Positions 11,625 through 23,494 of a stretch of DNA of 64,000 nt are shown here, one piece after another. The translations under genes and the position numbers were made by a program. This DNA comes from Cepaea nemoralis (taxonomy: Eukaryota; Mollusca; Gastropoda; Stylommatophora; Helicidae): contig JACEFZ010013290.1 in NCBI GenBank assembly GCA_014155875.1, positions 442,001-506,000 on the forward strand, in the 5' to 3' direction. The notes under the pieces were generated by a model. It was not told the DNA's origin and ran no database searches. It was given only the letters and a program-made list of their open reading frames with translations. Each line of letters starts with the position of its first letter. Position 1 is the first letter of the stretch.

Positions 11625-12770
11625 TCTCATCTCATCTCATCATGTTCCTTTTGTACCTTGCGGTGTCGAGGTGAAGTATAAACAGCGGAAGAGTATCCGT
11701 TTATGGGCTTCATTTATCGGTATTCCCATGGATTCTGTTATTCCCTGCGTTTACGTGGTCGGCCTCTTCCACTGCTTCCTTCTGGTCTGCAGATTATTGC
11801 TTGTTGTGGTGTACTGCTAGTTGGTAACCTACTTGCATGGCCAAACCATTTGACTTGCTGCCTTCTAATAAAATCTAGTGCAGCTATAACCCCCACTTTA
11901 GTCCTGATATCTTTATTTCTGATCTTATCTCTTTTTGATATATTGAGTATTCTTCTCAGGAATCTCATTTCTGTTGTTGTGATTTTTCTTTTTCTTTTTT
12001 CTGTGATTGTCCAGGTTTTGCATTGGTAACATAGAGTTGGTACTAAGATTGTGTTGTAAAGTGCTTTCTTAATAGTTATTGATATATGTTTGTTCTTTAG
12101 TATTTGTGCCATTTGTCCAATGAGTTAGTTTGCCTTATTGCATCTATTTTCGATCTCGTCTTCTGATTTGCCATTTGATGATATTATACTTCCTAGGTAC
12201 TTGAATCTCTTTACTTGTTTCAAGGGATGTTCGTCTAGGTGAATCGATGTTGCTTTTTCTTCTTTAGTTTCAGTCATTACCTCTGTTTTACTTGTGCTAA
12301 TTGTCATGTTATGTTCCCTACACATTTCGTTAAGACTATTCATGTGGTCTTGTAATTCAGCTTCCGATTTTGCTATTAGTGCTTGGTCGTCCGCAAATAG
12401 GAGTTATCTAATGGTTAGATTAGCAGATCGTTCTTCTTCCGTGTTCTCTTCATGCGGTGTTCTTGCAGTCTCTGTTTGGCTGGTTTCTTTACATATGTTG
12501 TCTATTTATATGTTATGAACAAAAGAGGGGACAGGGCACACCCTGTCGTACTCCGGATCTTATGGTGAAGGGTTCTGAGTGTCCTCCATTTGCTCTCACT
12601 ATGCATTCACTGTTTTTGTATAAGCTTCTACATAGGTTTGTTAAATGTGTACTCACTCCATATTTTATAAGGATTTCCCACAGCTTGTTTCTATCTACCC
12701 TATCAAATATCTTTTCTTGGTCGACAATGTCTAAATAGAGTGTTTCATTGAAAAAAATAATAATAAAAAG
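11625..12770 (-). pseudogene. RTE-type LINE (family L3), 5'-truncated reverse transcriptase
   Basis: Minus-strand frames (12343-12125, then 12112-11738, then the 11720-11640 end) give consecutive parts of one protein: SLNEMCREHNMTISTSKTEV, KQVKRFKYLGSIISSNGK, ITIKKALYNT, RFLRRILNISKRDKIRNKDI, FIRRQQVKWFGHASRLP and GRGRPRKR. A TAA stop near 12122 and a frameshift near 11740 break it. Upstream to about 12770 there is RT-like sequence with more breaks (FADDQAL-like at 12370-12410). The 3' tail is GAGATGAGATG followed by (ATA)n at 11600-11625. It is the same family as 41395-42215, which preserves a 270-codon frame. Function, if intact, would be target-primed reverse transcription. Confidence 0.8.
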
Positions 12771-13140
12771 ATAGCCAAATGCTGCGAGACAAAGAGTGTT
12801 GAGGTGTTACGTAGAACCTGTACTGTTGTATGAATGTGAAGCTTGGACAATGAGCAAACGCGCTGAAAATCATCTGATGGCTGTGGAAGTGTGGTTTCTG
12901 AGGAGAATGCAAAGAATACTACGGACAAACAGAAAAGCCAATGACCAAGTCCTATAAGAAACAAATGAAATTTGTACATTGATTAGAGAAATTAGACGCA
13001 TACAATCAACATTTTGTGGACATGTTATATATAATATCCAGACACGAACACTTACCTTATCAAAGAATGATGATTGCGTGAGATGATGAACCTTGACAGC
13101 CCACACTTATCAACGTGTTACATAATGATGATGACCATAT
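12771..13140 (+). pseudogene. RTE-type LINE (family L1) 3' fragment
   Basis: Starting at AAAAAGATAG the plus strand reads like the L1 ORF end: YECEAWTMS and LMAVEVWFLRRMQRI blocks (12830-12920), then the TNDQVL and LIRE-like segment, followed by frame breaks and an ATGATGATGACC tail at 13126-13140. It abuts the 5'-truncated end of the L3 copy in opposite orientation, making a tail-out pair. The counterpart with an intact frame is at 48058-49266. Confidence 0.7.
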
Positions 13141-13939
13141 ACCCAATTTGGTTCATGGCGTGGAAGAGAAACCTTGACATGTTTACTTGTAGTACAGAAG
13201 AGGGTAAAATAGTATTCGTTAAAGACAGGGATTCCTGTCCGTACATGCTATTCTTTACAACTTGCCCAGACATCGCAATGCGCTGCAATGAGATGTTACA
13301 TTGTCTGTTTATATTTCATATATTGAGATAGGAAGTTATCACTGAGCCAACGGTTGAGAGGTTTTGGTAAAAATGCCAGCAAGAGGTACAGTTTAGAATA
13401 TGCAAAACATAAAGGCCACGGAGCATGGCGAATTTTAGCAAGCTGTCATACTTTATTGACACATGGGAAAATCGGGATACAAGTCAAGAGAATGACTCAG
13501 GAAGGATTCGCTAGATGGAGTGCCAGAGACAATGAATAAATCAAATATGAAGTCAGGACAAGCAACAAGATAAGGGAAAAAAGAAAAATTATATCTGCTT
13601 CCCCCCTGCCATGATTTCCGTTGGCAACGGAAAAAGCGGCATGACAACAGAAAAAGAAGGAGAAGAAGAGGAAGAAGATGTGAAGAAGGTAAAACGATAC
13701 TCGTTAAAGAGAGAGATGAGATTAACGCTGAACCTGACAGGTGAAACGAAGAGAATTATATCACGCGAAGAGCTACCAATAACCGTTATATGACTTGTTT
13801 GATAGACTGGGCGATGGATGCCGCGTCTCAATCACGGGAATCAAATAATGGATGATTCAGTCAGTGTGTACTTCATTGTGCTAGTAAGCTCTATCATCCC
13901 TTCGTCCCAGACGTTATTTTCTTTCCTAGGCACCCAAAA

Positions 13940-14330
13940 GAGATATGCATCATAATGGTCATGTGCCTTGGCGGTACGCGTCGTTGGCCATAGTTCGGCA
14001 TCTCATACGATCACCACAGCCTTGCATCATTTCCGTGTTAGTTTGTGACGATTATGCTATGTGGCCAAACCACCCATGCACGTATGTCTTTTCTCTTTTC
14101 CCATGTAGTTTTATTGCTGTCACTACATTTTCAAGTTAATTTCTTGTCATAACCTGCCTAACGCATTTATCAGCCTGTGCCTAATTTCTAACAACAATTT
14201 GCCAGTTCCATTTCCATCTTAAAGGACTGCCTAATATGTGTTTCTATCCTGTCATGGTGTTCTTTGCCTTTTCCATAGAAATAGCATTTCCGCTGTCGTT
14301 TGATGTTTCTCGGTGTGTCTGCTTATTGTC
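13940..14330 (-). mobile_element. RTE-type LINE (family L1) 3' fragment, old
   Basis: The plus strand shows the diverged complement of the L1 3' end: CATCATAATGGTCATGTGCC, ATCTCATACGATCACCACAG, GTGTTAGTTTGTGACGA and TTTTCAAGTTAATTTCTTGTCATAAC. Frames are fully degraded. Sequence at 13305-13410 and 14330-14440 on either side is a diverged direct duplication of unknown identity. Confidence 0.6.
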
Positions 14331-14560
14331 ATTATTTCTCATGTTGAGATATGACCTTATCACTTGGTGAGCGGTTGCGTGAGGGCATTCTAAAGTTTGG
14401 TCAAAATGCAAACAAGAGGTACAACTGAGAATGTGCATGTCTTAAGGGCCAAAGAACACATAGACTTCTAGCCGAATTTGTGTCCTCATTATAAAATTGC
14501 TACGATTGTGTACAGTCTGTGGTATTTTATTTATGTCATTCCGAGCATGCATACACGGGA

Positions 14561-14566
14561 GGGAGG

Positions 14567-14639
<73 letters not shown>

Positions 14640-14841
14640 GAGAGAGATAGGAGAGAAAACTGAGGAAGACAGACAAGCCAGATAGAGAAAGAAAGAGGTG
14701 AGAAAGAATCTAGCGAAAGAGGGATACGGAGAGAAGGAAGATAGTGGAAGAAAAGGACACACACAAAAGAGAAAGAATCATAGAGAAGAGCAAAAGGGAG
14801 AGCAAGAGAGTAGAGCGCTAACAAGTAGAGAAAAAGAAATG

Positions 14842-14876
<35 letters not shown>

Positions 14877-14946
14877 GGACGGGCGGACGGACGGACGGAC
14901 GGACGGACGGACGGACAGACGGACAGGCAGGCAGGCAGGCAGGCAC
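14561..14946. repeat. (GA)n, then purine-rich sequence, then (CAGA)n/(CGGA)n/(GGCA)n
   Basis: (GGGA)3 then (GA)n to about 14637; purine-rich non-repetitive sequence 14640-14835; (CAGA)n 14839-14875; (CGGA)n 14876-14925; (GGCA)n 14926-14946; then imperfect CAGA/GATA to 15100. Ser/Leu- and Arg/Glu-rich frames over it are artefacts. Confidence 0.9.
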
Positions 14947-15109
14947 ACAAACATAGACGGCAAGGCAGGCAAGCATGCTGATTGAGTGACTGACTGAAAG
15001 ACTGACTGAATAGCAGAAGGCAGCAGACAGACCAGTGGGCATACATACATACATATAGATCGATAGATAGACAGATATATTGATCGATAGACAGACAGAA
15101 AGCGGAAAT

Positions 15110-17784
15110 AAAGAGGTAATCATTTCAGGACTTCCTCTACAAACAAACAAAAACCAATCCGCTTATTCCATCACGGCAGGCAGCCAGTAAAAAGAAATAC
15201 AGTTGATCAAACTTGACAGCAATATAATTTATATGGTATTCGCAGGACACAACCCTGGCGCTATTTGCAATCACATGAAATTTGTGTGACGCTTTCAGAG
15301 TTTGAACCCATAGCTAGAAGAAGAACTATAACCGAGCATACAATCCAACAAGAGAACAAGCGAACAATATGCTTTTGTTTAGGTATGAAGGCTAATATGT
15401 TTCAATGATTGCTGTCCAGAATAAAAGAGATTGGGGGGGGATGGGGAAAGGGGGGGGGGGGGGTGACTCCTGTCGGGCCCAAACCGGAAAACCAATGAAT
15501 ACTATAATTCGTTCATTAATGTTTGCATCCGTACAAAAATTCATAAATCGGTAACCAACTGAGCAAAAGATGATAAGATTTAGCATATACTCTTTTCATT
15601 ATGTACACGCAACAACAAATATGTTTGTTCTGGAGATTGCACAGCAGATCTCATTCTTTGTTGATATACTTTACGGGTCAGAGATGAAGTGCATATTATG
15701 AACTGCATTACATCTTCACATGGAAACACCGGTGTTCAATAATGAATATTCACCGTGCTGCAAGGGCATTTCCTTATGAGAAGCACGTCACACAGTGGAA
15801 CGAATTGATAAGCGTTACTGTAAAGCAAGTTTGTTAGCATGAATGCAATACATATCCACCAAAACATCAAACAAATTTCGCTGCGTTTCATTATTTCACT
15901 TGCCTGTGGACCTATCAAGGATATATTCCTTGGGTTTGTGTAAATATAAGGCTGCATGAACAATTTCATAAACACTACAACATATACTTTTCAAAATTAT
16001 TAAATGTGAATGAAGGCAAACATTTGTGAACGCACTAAAAGTGTAACTAGAAAGCTCTGCGACACGAAAGATACAAACAGATACAAACAAACGTTTCGAT
16101 GAAAGTCTTTATCAATGAATAAAAACACAATAATACGTTGCTGTCACCTGTCGTCCCTGTGGGGAAGTGGAATCAACAAGCACACTTTTTTTTAACAAAA
16201 TGATAAACCATTTAATGTAGAAAAGTGTCCCGTGTGTGTGCGATGTATGTGTGTGGAGATATGTGGTGTAGTCTATCGTGAATGTGAGATATACTCAGGT
16301 AGTTCAGAATCAGATGCAACTTTCATCCTCGTTCTCCGGTCATACCACTGCACAATATTACTCATACCACTGCACAATATTACAAGGAGCTCACCCGGTG
16401 ATGTGTCTCTCAGACCGTTTGTTGACTTCTTCCGATATATCCTGGAAAATTGGAATGTCTGGTCACCACTGGATGATTGGGTTAGTTATCGTCTCTTAGT
16501 TCTACACAGATGATAAACTGGTATTTAATATAGTCCATTGATGAAAGAACACAAACAATGGTCCAATAATATCTTGCAGAAACACTGCTGTCAGTCAATC
16601 TACGAAATGTTCATGTCATTAGGAAAAATGTTATTTATTTATAGTCTTCCACTTTCTATACTTCTTCGGGTAAATATTATTGTTACTAATTCCGTGGTTG
16701 TTTGGAATACAGCCAATGATCAGTCTCTCTTCTCGTGAATCACTTCTTATGCTCAATTTAGCTCAGGAATTGTCTAACCTTCTTTGAGAAACAGGGTTCA
16801 ATGCTTGATGTCAGTTAGTACTGCACCAGAGTATTGCCATTTTCTTCTTCTCAGAGTGGTTGGTAATTGCACTGTTCAAGTGGAACCTGTCGAAGAGATA
16901 ACACCCGGTGATATCAACCCGACTCAGACCCATTATATGTGAGTGTAGGCCTAAGGCCGTACTCAGACTTTAACATCTAGATCCTCATAGAACTACTCTG
17001 GTATAAGACAGAGTATTTCATCACATTACCTTAGACGTGGTATGAGAAGGAAAGACCAAAGGAAAGGCACAGAAACCCCAGCAGACTCCCCTACCAGAAT
17101 ATCCTACCATATACCTATCCTTTATCTCCCCAACCACTCTCAATATTGCTGAACATCTTCCCACGTCAGTTGTCTTACCCTACCGAGTGAAATGATATCC
17201 CGTGTCCTAGCTTACGCTACGCCTCAGCCTACTGCTGCCTACGCTCTTATACTAATGCACACAACGCAATTTCACTATGCTCAATTCCTAATCTACATCC
17301 ATATAATCACCTTATTTAACCTATTCCAGTCCTAGAATTAAACCACCAAGTCACATCAAGGACAAATGCCTGTTGCCTTTAAACAACACTAGACATTGTG
17401 ATTTGTATTTCTTATTCGGCACTGAAATAAATCCACACTCCAGCCTGTGTTAATCCAACCTGTATACTGATTTTTAAAACGTTATGTTCAGACAGACTAG
17501 AATTTTGCCTGCCTGACGTCACTGGATTTTCCGTCGACCAAGTAACCCCTTCGTTCCCTCCCTCGTCTTTAGATAGGTGAAAACAACATACGGACGAGTC
17601 TCCGTTGCTATCTCCGAGTCCCCTTTGATATAGACGAGTCTCCTTTGATCTCGGTCAATACGTCCCCGCATTTAAAGAGTCCTGACCGTGTTTGATCGGG
17701 GAATCCTTTCCCCACCGCAACAAGTTGTATCGGCCTGGACCGAATGTCTCTGGCCTTTGAACATTAGGGTCGACGACCTCCAGC
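15110..17784. other. Unrecognised intergenic stretch
   Basis: No reading frame above about 95 codons resembles a known protein and no SINE or LINE end is visible. Small structures: a G-rich run with three poly-G blocks at 15433-15462; a 22-bp tandem duplication (CATACCACTGCACAATATTA plus CT) at 16341-16383; a GACGAGTCTCC motif repeated at 17593 and 17634. Part of 16900-17784 could be an unrecognised old LTR or other repeat, but nothing in the window pairs with it. Confidence 0.5.
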
Positions 17785-17895
17785 CATTTCGTGACAGTTG
17801 CTAGAGAACTAAAATATTACAGTTGCAAATAAGTATTCCATACTTTCTTAATGAATACACAGAAAAAAGAGTGGAGGGGGGGGGGGGGGGGGGGG
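17785..17895. repeat. Left copy of a direct repeat of about 110 bp flanking the LTR element
   Basis: Starts CATTTCGTGACAGTTGCTAG and ends in a run of 21 G (17876-17896) that touches the 5' LTR. The right copy (26312-26416) starts immediately after the 3' LTR with the same 20 bases and also ends in a G-run. The two match base for base except near their ends (AAAAAAGAGTGGAGGGG against AAAAAAGTGGAAGAGGGG). Confidence 0.9.
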
Positions 17896-18514
17896 GTCAA
17901 AGACTGAAGTATAAGAGGTCTGAGGTCTGCCTCAAGATAGAAGACCACCGGGAAGAGTGGTCAACCTCAAGTAGATTAGAGGTAACACAGTGCCCCGATA
18001 TGAGGGCAGGGTAGGTGATAGGAAGGGGGACTATTAACTAGTTCTCTCATGAGACACGGAGGTATCGACCAGATAGTTAGTACTCTGGTCACGACAGAAT
18101 CACGCCTACGTGATAGCCACGGAGAAGTGGATTGCCACTCAATAGGAAACGGCTGCTATACGCGTGCTGAGTGTGACAGCACGCAAAAAGCCGAAGGACG
18201 TACAAGGTCCTTCCGCGTGCTGTGTAGCCACGCGTGTAGGAAAGTCAGACTGGGGACTGACTTCGTAGCGAGTGCACCGTTTAGTGTCGATAGGGGTTTT
18301 TCTGTAGCCAAGTAGATAGAGATTAGCAATAGGGTTAGGAAACTAGTGATAGGCAATTCTGTGGCTTTGTGTGTGATTTGATAGCGACTGTTTTGTAAAT
18401 GTAAAGAGCCAACGGCAATAAAATGTATCATCCATTTCCTCTCACACGACTTGCAAGTTCCTTGTGTGGTGCGAGAGAAGAATCCTATGATGCCTGAAAC
18501 AACGGTTGTTGACA
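17895..18514 (+). repeat. 5' LTR
   Basis: From GTCAAAGACTG at 17896 to GTTGTTGACA at 18514 it matches 25693-26311 with two substitutions that I can find (18296 G versus T, and a C/T in TATCATCCATTT near 18428). The first bases are unclear because a G-run replaces the expected TG. The terminal CA is present. A polyadenylation signal AATAAA lies at 18417-18422. The 88-codon frame inside occurs identically in the other LTR and shows no protein signature, so I do not call it a gene. Confidence 0.95.
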
Positions 18515-18528
18515 GGCTAGGATTAATG

Positions 18529-18542
18529 TGGTGTCAGAAGTG
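18529..18542 (+). promoter_or_regulatory. Primer binding site, tRNA-Leu type
   Basis: TGGTGTCAGAAGTG is complementary to the CCA end of a common animal tRNA-Leu acceptor/T-stem (TGG complements CCA). It starts 14 nt after the LTR end, a longer gap than in many elements but seen in Ty3/gypsy elements. Matching weakens after 14 nt. The leader from here to the gag start at 19725 is about 1.2 kb of AT-rich sequence with no supported gene. Confidence 0.7.
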
Positions 18543-19724
18543 TGGCTTGGACGAAAGTTCAAGCTAATACACTCACCCATGGCTCTAGACTAAGATTACT
18601 AGTAGTGAAATACAGGGTTTAATTTGTGTCAGTGACTGATGACGTGTGCAGACTAGAACAAGTTGCGAGCTGAGCTGTGCCTATCGTGACAAAATAATGT
18701 TTATTTGTGTTTATTGAAATATTGTGTACTTATATTCATGTGTTCTTCAAAGTTGTAAGTATTGATATTATGATTTTCTTTCATTTAATTATGTATTTAC
18801 TTATTTGTTTATGAATAATTATCCAATATGATTCATGGCGGAGCGATACACATGCCGGCGACATTATCGATTTTTGCAAGCTAAAAATAGCGCTGCGCCT
18901 CTGACGTATTCCGACTGACGAACAGTTGGTTTACGCCATTTGCATTCAGCATCTGACTGTTTACAAATCGCCAAGCTGCTGCCCGCCTGAATCCTTGCTT
19001 TATATTAACTATTATTTGTTTATTTAAGTTAGTGAATGAATATATTTATTTATTTAAACATTATTATTATATTTATATTTATTTGAAAGCATTTATTGAA
19101 TTTTTTCCGTACTTTTTCTATTTGTGTACCGTCTCGATGGCACTACTTTTAGCTATGCAAATTAGACTTGGTCTGCACAACACTTCCATAGATTAAACTA
19201 GATTAGAAACGAAAGGCATAATACGTTAGAACGAAGACAGGACATTGACATCTAATATTAATTAAACTACATTCTGTTTGTCCGGGGGCATGTCATTGTG
19301 ATTGTACCAATTTGTCGAAAATTATATGTCGTTTGCAATTTGTTAATTGTTGCTGCTCTTGTGAACCAGGGTGAACAACAGCTGGGTATAAATATAACTC
19401 GTGTGTATGCCGAAGTGCCAAATGAGGGGACCTGAGTTGCCAAACGATTGGGCCTGATTTTTTGGACCATTAAGATGAGTATACTCAACATCTTTGGCAT
19501 GCAATGTGATTAATAATGCATCTCTTTTTCAGCGTGTGATGCATTAGCATATTTTTGTGCTTTGTTTTTCAGAATAAAAATTTTCAGGTTATAAACTAAG
19601 AGTACAATTTGTAGTGCTCAGAGATTAAGAGACATAACATATCTAAGATAAACAAGCCATTTCTAAGATAAATAAGTGAGTAAAGAGCTCAGTGCGGGTC
19701 AACGCTAGCCAAATACCCAACAAC

Positions 19725-20867
19725 ATGGCTACTTTACCTGATTTCATAAAAGCAGGTAAAGAATTACAATACACAGGAAAGGAGCTAGAACAATATGCTG
19801 ATCAAAAATTTAAAGAAGCAAAAGATGCTGAGAGAGAGGAACGTACACGAAAATAAAATGCGGAGAGAGATGAACGTGCACGAGAAAGAGAACATGATAA
19901 GGAAATTAATCAACAACAGTTAGAACATGATAAGGAAATTAAGCAACAACAGTTAGAACATGATAAGGAAATTAAGCAACAACAGTTAGAACATGATAAG
20001 GAAATTAAACAGAAGGAATTAGAATTAAAGCAAAAGCAATTAGATGAGGAGAAAGAATTAAAACAAAGAGAAATAAATGAAATGGCAAGAGTGAAAGAAA
20101 AACAAATACAAGTTGAATCAGAGAAACAGTTAAAGATGAAAGGTATGGATGTAGACTCACACGTAGAGATCTCTGCTACTAAATTAAAAAGTCAACAAGA
20201 AGAAAATAAGTTCAATAAATACAAAAATATTGTTAAACCATTCAGTAAAGAAGATTCCATATCAGCCTGGACAGAAAATGTCGAGTATCAGTTTAAATAC
20301 CACCAAGTTCCAATAGAGATGTGGGCTATGATTTATATGAAGAACCTGAGTGGTGAGCCCCTTAAAGTGATAGAATCTATACCAACTGATCTTAGATCTA
20401 ACTATCAGTACATCCATGATAGGATAATGCAACACTTTTTACTTGATGCCCCTGGGTATCAGGTTCAGTTCTCAAAGTTAAAACCAAAACCTAGTGAGAC
20501 TTTCATTGATTATGTCTCAAATGTCCAAAGTGTACTAAATAGGTGGCTGAAAGCAGCTAACATAGGAAAAGACTTTGACAGACTTAAAAATTTAATAGCC
20601 ATGGATAAAGTCATATCCACCATACCATCTCCTTTTGCTAAATTCCTGCAGCAGTCAGACATTGAGACCATAGAACAATTTGAAAAGAAAGGCTCTGCAT
20701 ATTTTTCCTCAAATAGAGATATTTTTAAGACTCCAAATAACGACTCTGAAATAGTTTCTTTTGTAAAGGACCAACCTAAAAACTATCAGAGTAATAGAAA
20801 ACCATTTCATAGAGTCGACAAGAAAGATAAGAAAGTGTCAAAATGTGTACTGCCAACTTTTGCATGA
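19725..20867 (+). pseudogene. gag: gag of the LTR retrotransposon
   Basis: The best start is ATG at 19725 (MATLPDFIKAGKELQYTGKE), because the same frame runs on to 20867 interrupted only by TAA at 19854. The N-terminal third is strongly charged and predicted coiled coil. At 19890-20021 it contains four direct 33-bp repeats encoding EHDKEIKQQQL-like 11-residue units, continuing into KQ/EL-rich sequence. From about 20210 a globular gag domain follows (WTENVEYQFKYHQVPIEMW, then YQVQFSKLKPKPSETFIDYV), resembling the retrotransposon capsid region with its helical core. The frame stops at 20865, where the zinc-knuckle-like CxxCxxxH part is split into the next frame. Role: particle assembly around element RNA. 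As it stands it lacks an intact N terminus unless translation starts at 20082. Confidence 0.8.
19890..20021 (+). repeat. Four 33-bp in-frame repeats inside gag (11-residue units)
   Basis: Copies at 19890-19922, 19923-19955, 19956-19988 and 19989-20021. Each encodes E-H-D-K-E-I-(K/N)-Q-(Q/K)-(Q/E)-L. Copies 2 and 3 are identical in DNA; copy 1 differs by one codon (AAT for AAG) and copy 4 changes at its end. The 11-residue spacing of I and L favours a hendecad-type coiled coil. Confidence 0.95.
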
Positions 20868-22728
20868 CACTTATTCTATGTGTGATAAATCTCCTAACTA
20901 TCCGGCACATCTTGAGAATGTCATTAAGAAGCAACAGAACAAGAGAACTGCATACAGGCGTGCAGTCAAATGCTTCTTCTGTTCCAGCTACGGCCATTAT
21001 TCAAATAAGTACCTGGGCCGCCAACATATGAAAGCCAACAATGCTATTTTGATTGATACATCTTCTGATAGTGGTAGTGAGACTGAGTGTGAAGTTGAAA
21101 ATGAATTACCTTTTAAGCAATCTGAAGATGTTTGTTGTGTGAATGATGTATTAAGCTTTGACAATTGTGACCAATGTCACCAATTTCATGCAGACGGCAA
21201 ACTTACATGTGGGCATATTGTAACATCCTCCGTAGAGAATGCAAATGCAGTTATAGCCTCCAGAGGCAATCTATTGTTTCACTCTGCAATGGTCAATGAG
21301 AAGCCATGCCGATGTTTGCTTGACAGTGGGAGCTCTATTATTGGTGTGAAAAAGGAACTTGTTAATCCAAAGGATTATACTGGTGACTCTGTAAGATGCC
21401 GGACTTTTTCTGGTAATATAGAAACCTATCCTCTGGCAAGAGCCCGTATAAACACCCCGTTCCTTTCTGGTACCTTTACCTGTGCAATACTAGACAACCC
21501 TTGTACTGATTTAATTCTTGGGTGTCTACCCCAGCTAAGGCACTGTACAGATGAAGAAATATCTGTCTGGGAGGAGAAGAATGGTTTCACTCCAGTGAAC
21601 AGTGCAGATATCCTCAAACATCACAGTCCTAACAAAAGTGCTAGACCTATAACACTTGAAACTGATCAAGACGTAATGGTGCTACTACCAGACAAGCATA
21701 ATAAAAAGGTAACTTCATGGCAAGGGCCTTTCAAGGTGATACAAAAACTTTCAGATGTCGACTATGAAATATCGATAAACGGACACTTAAAGATATTCCA
21801 TGTCAACATGTTGAAACCCTACTTTTCACGACAAGAGACAGAAGTAGAGACAGACGAACACATTGCACCCACACCTAGTGATCAGACGACAGACGTACAC
21901 AACGCAACTACACTAGTTAGTGAGACTGGCAAATCCGACGAGATGCATACACGTAGTGAGATTACAGAATACACACTTAGCACCACTACTGTACTGAATC
22001 AGGTAGACGACGACGGAATGGAACTATCTGTTCCAATTGTGGACAAGACTGCGACATTGGATAGCATACGGATAGAACAGGGACTAACAGACGGTCAACG
22101 ACGACAATTAATAGAATTAGTGACGGAGTATAAAGACACATTTTCTGACATTCCAGGTAGGACTGACAGAATCGAGCACTCCATTCTTCTTTCGGACTCT
22201 AAGCCTATCAAATGCAGGCCGTACTCTATCCCACTCAGCTATAGAGAGAGTCTAAATAAGGAAATTCTTAATTTAGAAGCTAGTGGGATCATCCAGAAAT
22301 CTACATCTGAGTACTCCTTTCCAATCGTCCTAGTTAAGAAAAAAGACTCCACAATTCGTCTGTGTGTGGACTATAGAAAGCTCAACAACATCACTAAGAT
22401 CGACGCAGAACCAATTCCTTCCTGCGAAGATCTTATTCTTGACATGTCCACCTCCAAAATCTTTTCTAAATTAGATCTTACTAAGGGATATTGGCAGGTC
22501 CCTATGCAGACTCAATCCATTCATCTTACTGCTTTTTCAACACCTTTAGGACTTTACGAGTGGCGTTTTCTTCCTTTCGGACTTCGAAACGCTCCTGCCA
22601 CTTTCGTACGCTTAACTAGAGATCTACTTCATGGAGTGACGAATACAGTGACGTATATAGATGATATATGTGTCCATACAGATGACTGGACAACTACACT
22701 TACTGAAACTAAGACATGTCTTCGATAG
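20845..22728 (+). pseudogene. pol: pol part 1: zinc knuckle, protease, GPY/F module, reverse transcriptase
   Basis: In order: VYCQLLHDTYSMC (knuckle-like, split from gag by a frame change); CFFCSSYGHYSNKY, a CCHC knuckle whose last Cys is Tyr; aspartic protease with the LLDSGSSIIGV active site (about 21316-21348) and ILGCLPQL; a junction near 21600-21660; DVMVLLPDKHNKKVTSWQGP and HVNMLKPYF (21670-21825), the integrase C-terminal GPY/F module; an acidic linker; then RT fingers and palm with VDYRKLNN, FSKLDLTKGYWQVPM, LPFGLRNAPATF and the catalytic YIDD at about 22657. The frame is lost at about 22700 inside the RT palm. Zn-binding HHCC and the DDE core of integrase are absent between protease and GPY/F, so about 300 residues are missing compared with a complete element. 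Function of the parent: processing of the polyprotein and copying of element RNA. Confidence 0.9.
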
Positions 22729-23494
22729 GTTGCGACTCTTCGGTCTCACTGTCAAACCGAGCAAAGTTGAATTGGGCCTACAAGAAATTGATTTTTTGGG
22801 TCATGTCATTTCACAAGGTCAACTAAAAACTGACAATAGAATTATTACCAAAATTATGAACCTGACCATGCCTACAACAAAGAAGCAGGTCAGAAGCCTT
22901 TTGGGTTTAGTAAATTACTATAACAAGTTTATACCTAACTTAGCGGAAATTACAAGTGTATTTTCAAATGTTTTAAAAGCATCTGTAAAATTAGATGTCA
23001 AAGATGCATTATTAATTTCTGCATTGTCAAAATTGAAAATCCTGTTTAGTAATGTACCAATCCTCCGCTTGCCTAATCCTAGGCTCGTTTATTATCTTAG
23101 GACAGATGCCAGCAAGATCTCCATCGCTGCAGTACTAGGCCAGTTTTATGATGGCATCTTCCATCCGATTTGCTACGTGAGCCGTAAGATCACACCTGCT
23201 GAGTCCAGATATTCCATATCAGAGTTGGAAGCCCTAAGCGTCATCTATGCGGTGAGGAAGCTGCATCGATTTCTAGCGGGTGTTCACTTCGTTGTCCAGA
23301 CTGACAACTCCCCAATCACGGTCATACAAAGTGGTGTGCATCGGAATGACCGTATATACAGGTGGTCGTTAATACTACAAAATTATACTTTTAGTATAGA
23401 GCATATTAAGGGTAAGGACAACATTCTGGCTGATACCCTTAGTCGACCATCTGAGGTAGAAATACCGGAGATTCCACATGAGAATGTAGAGTAA
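22661..23494 (+). pseudogene. pol: pol part 2: RT thumb/connection and RNase H
   Basis: Continues the RT in another frame from about 22700: FDRLRLFGLTVKPSKVELG, FLGHVISQGQ, VRSLLGLVNYYNKFIPN. RNase H follows with its acidic residues in place: LRTDASKISIAAVLGQ (first Asp), SISELEALSVIYAVRK (Glu), VVQTDNSPIT (second Asp) and NILADTLSRP (last Asp). The protein ends at 23494, about 10 residues after the RNase H end. In standard Ty3/gypsy order integrase would follow here, but no HHCC or DDE sequence is found in the next 2.2 kb in any frame. The 1-nt frame change relative to part 1 breaks the polyprotein. Confidence 0.9.

Noticed and set aside
21604..21700. Complete integrase between protease and RT
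   Set aside because: The space between protease end and GPY/F is only about 50 codons; HHCC and DDE motifs are absent.
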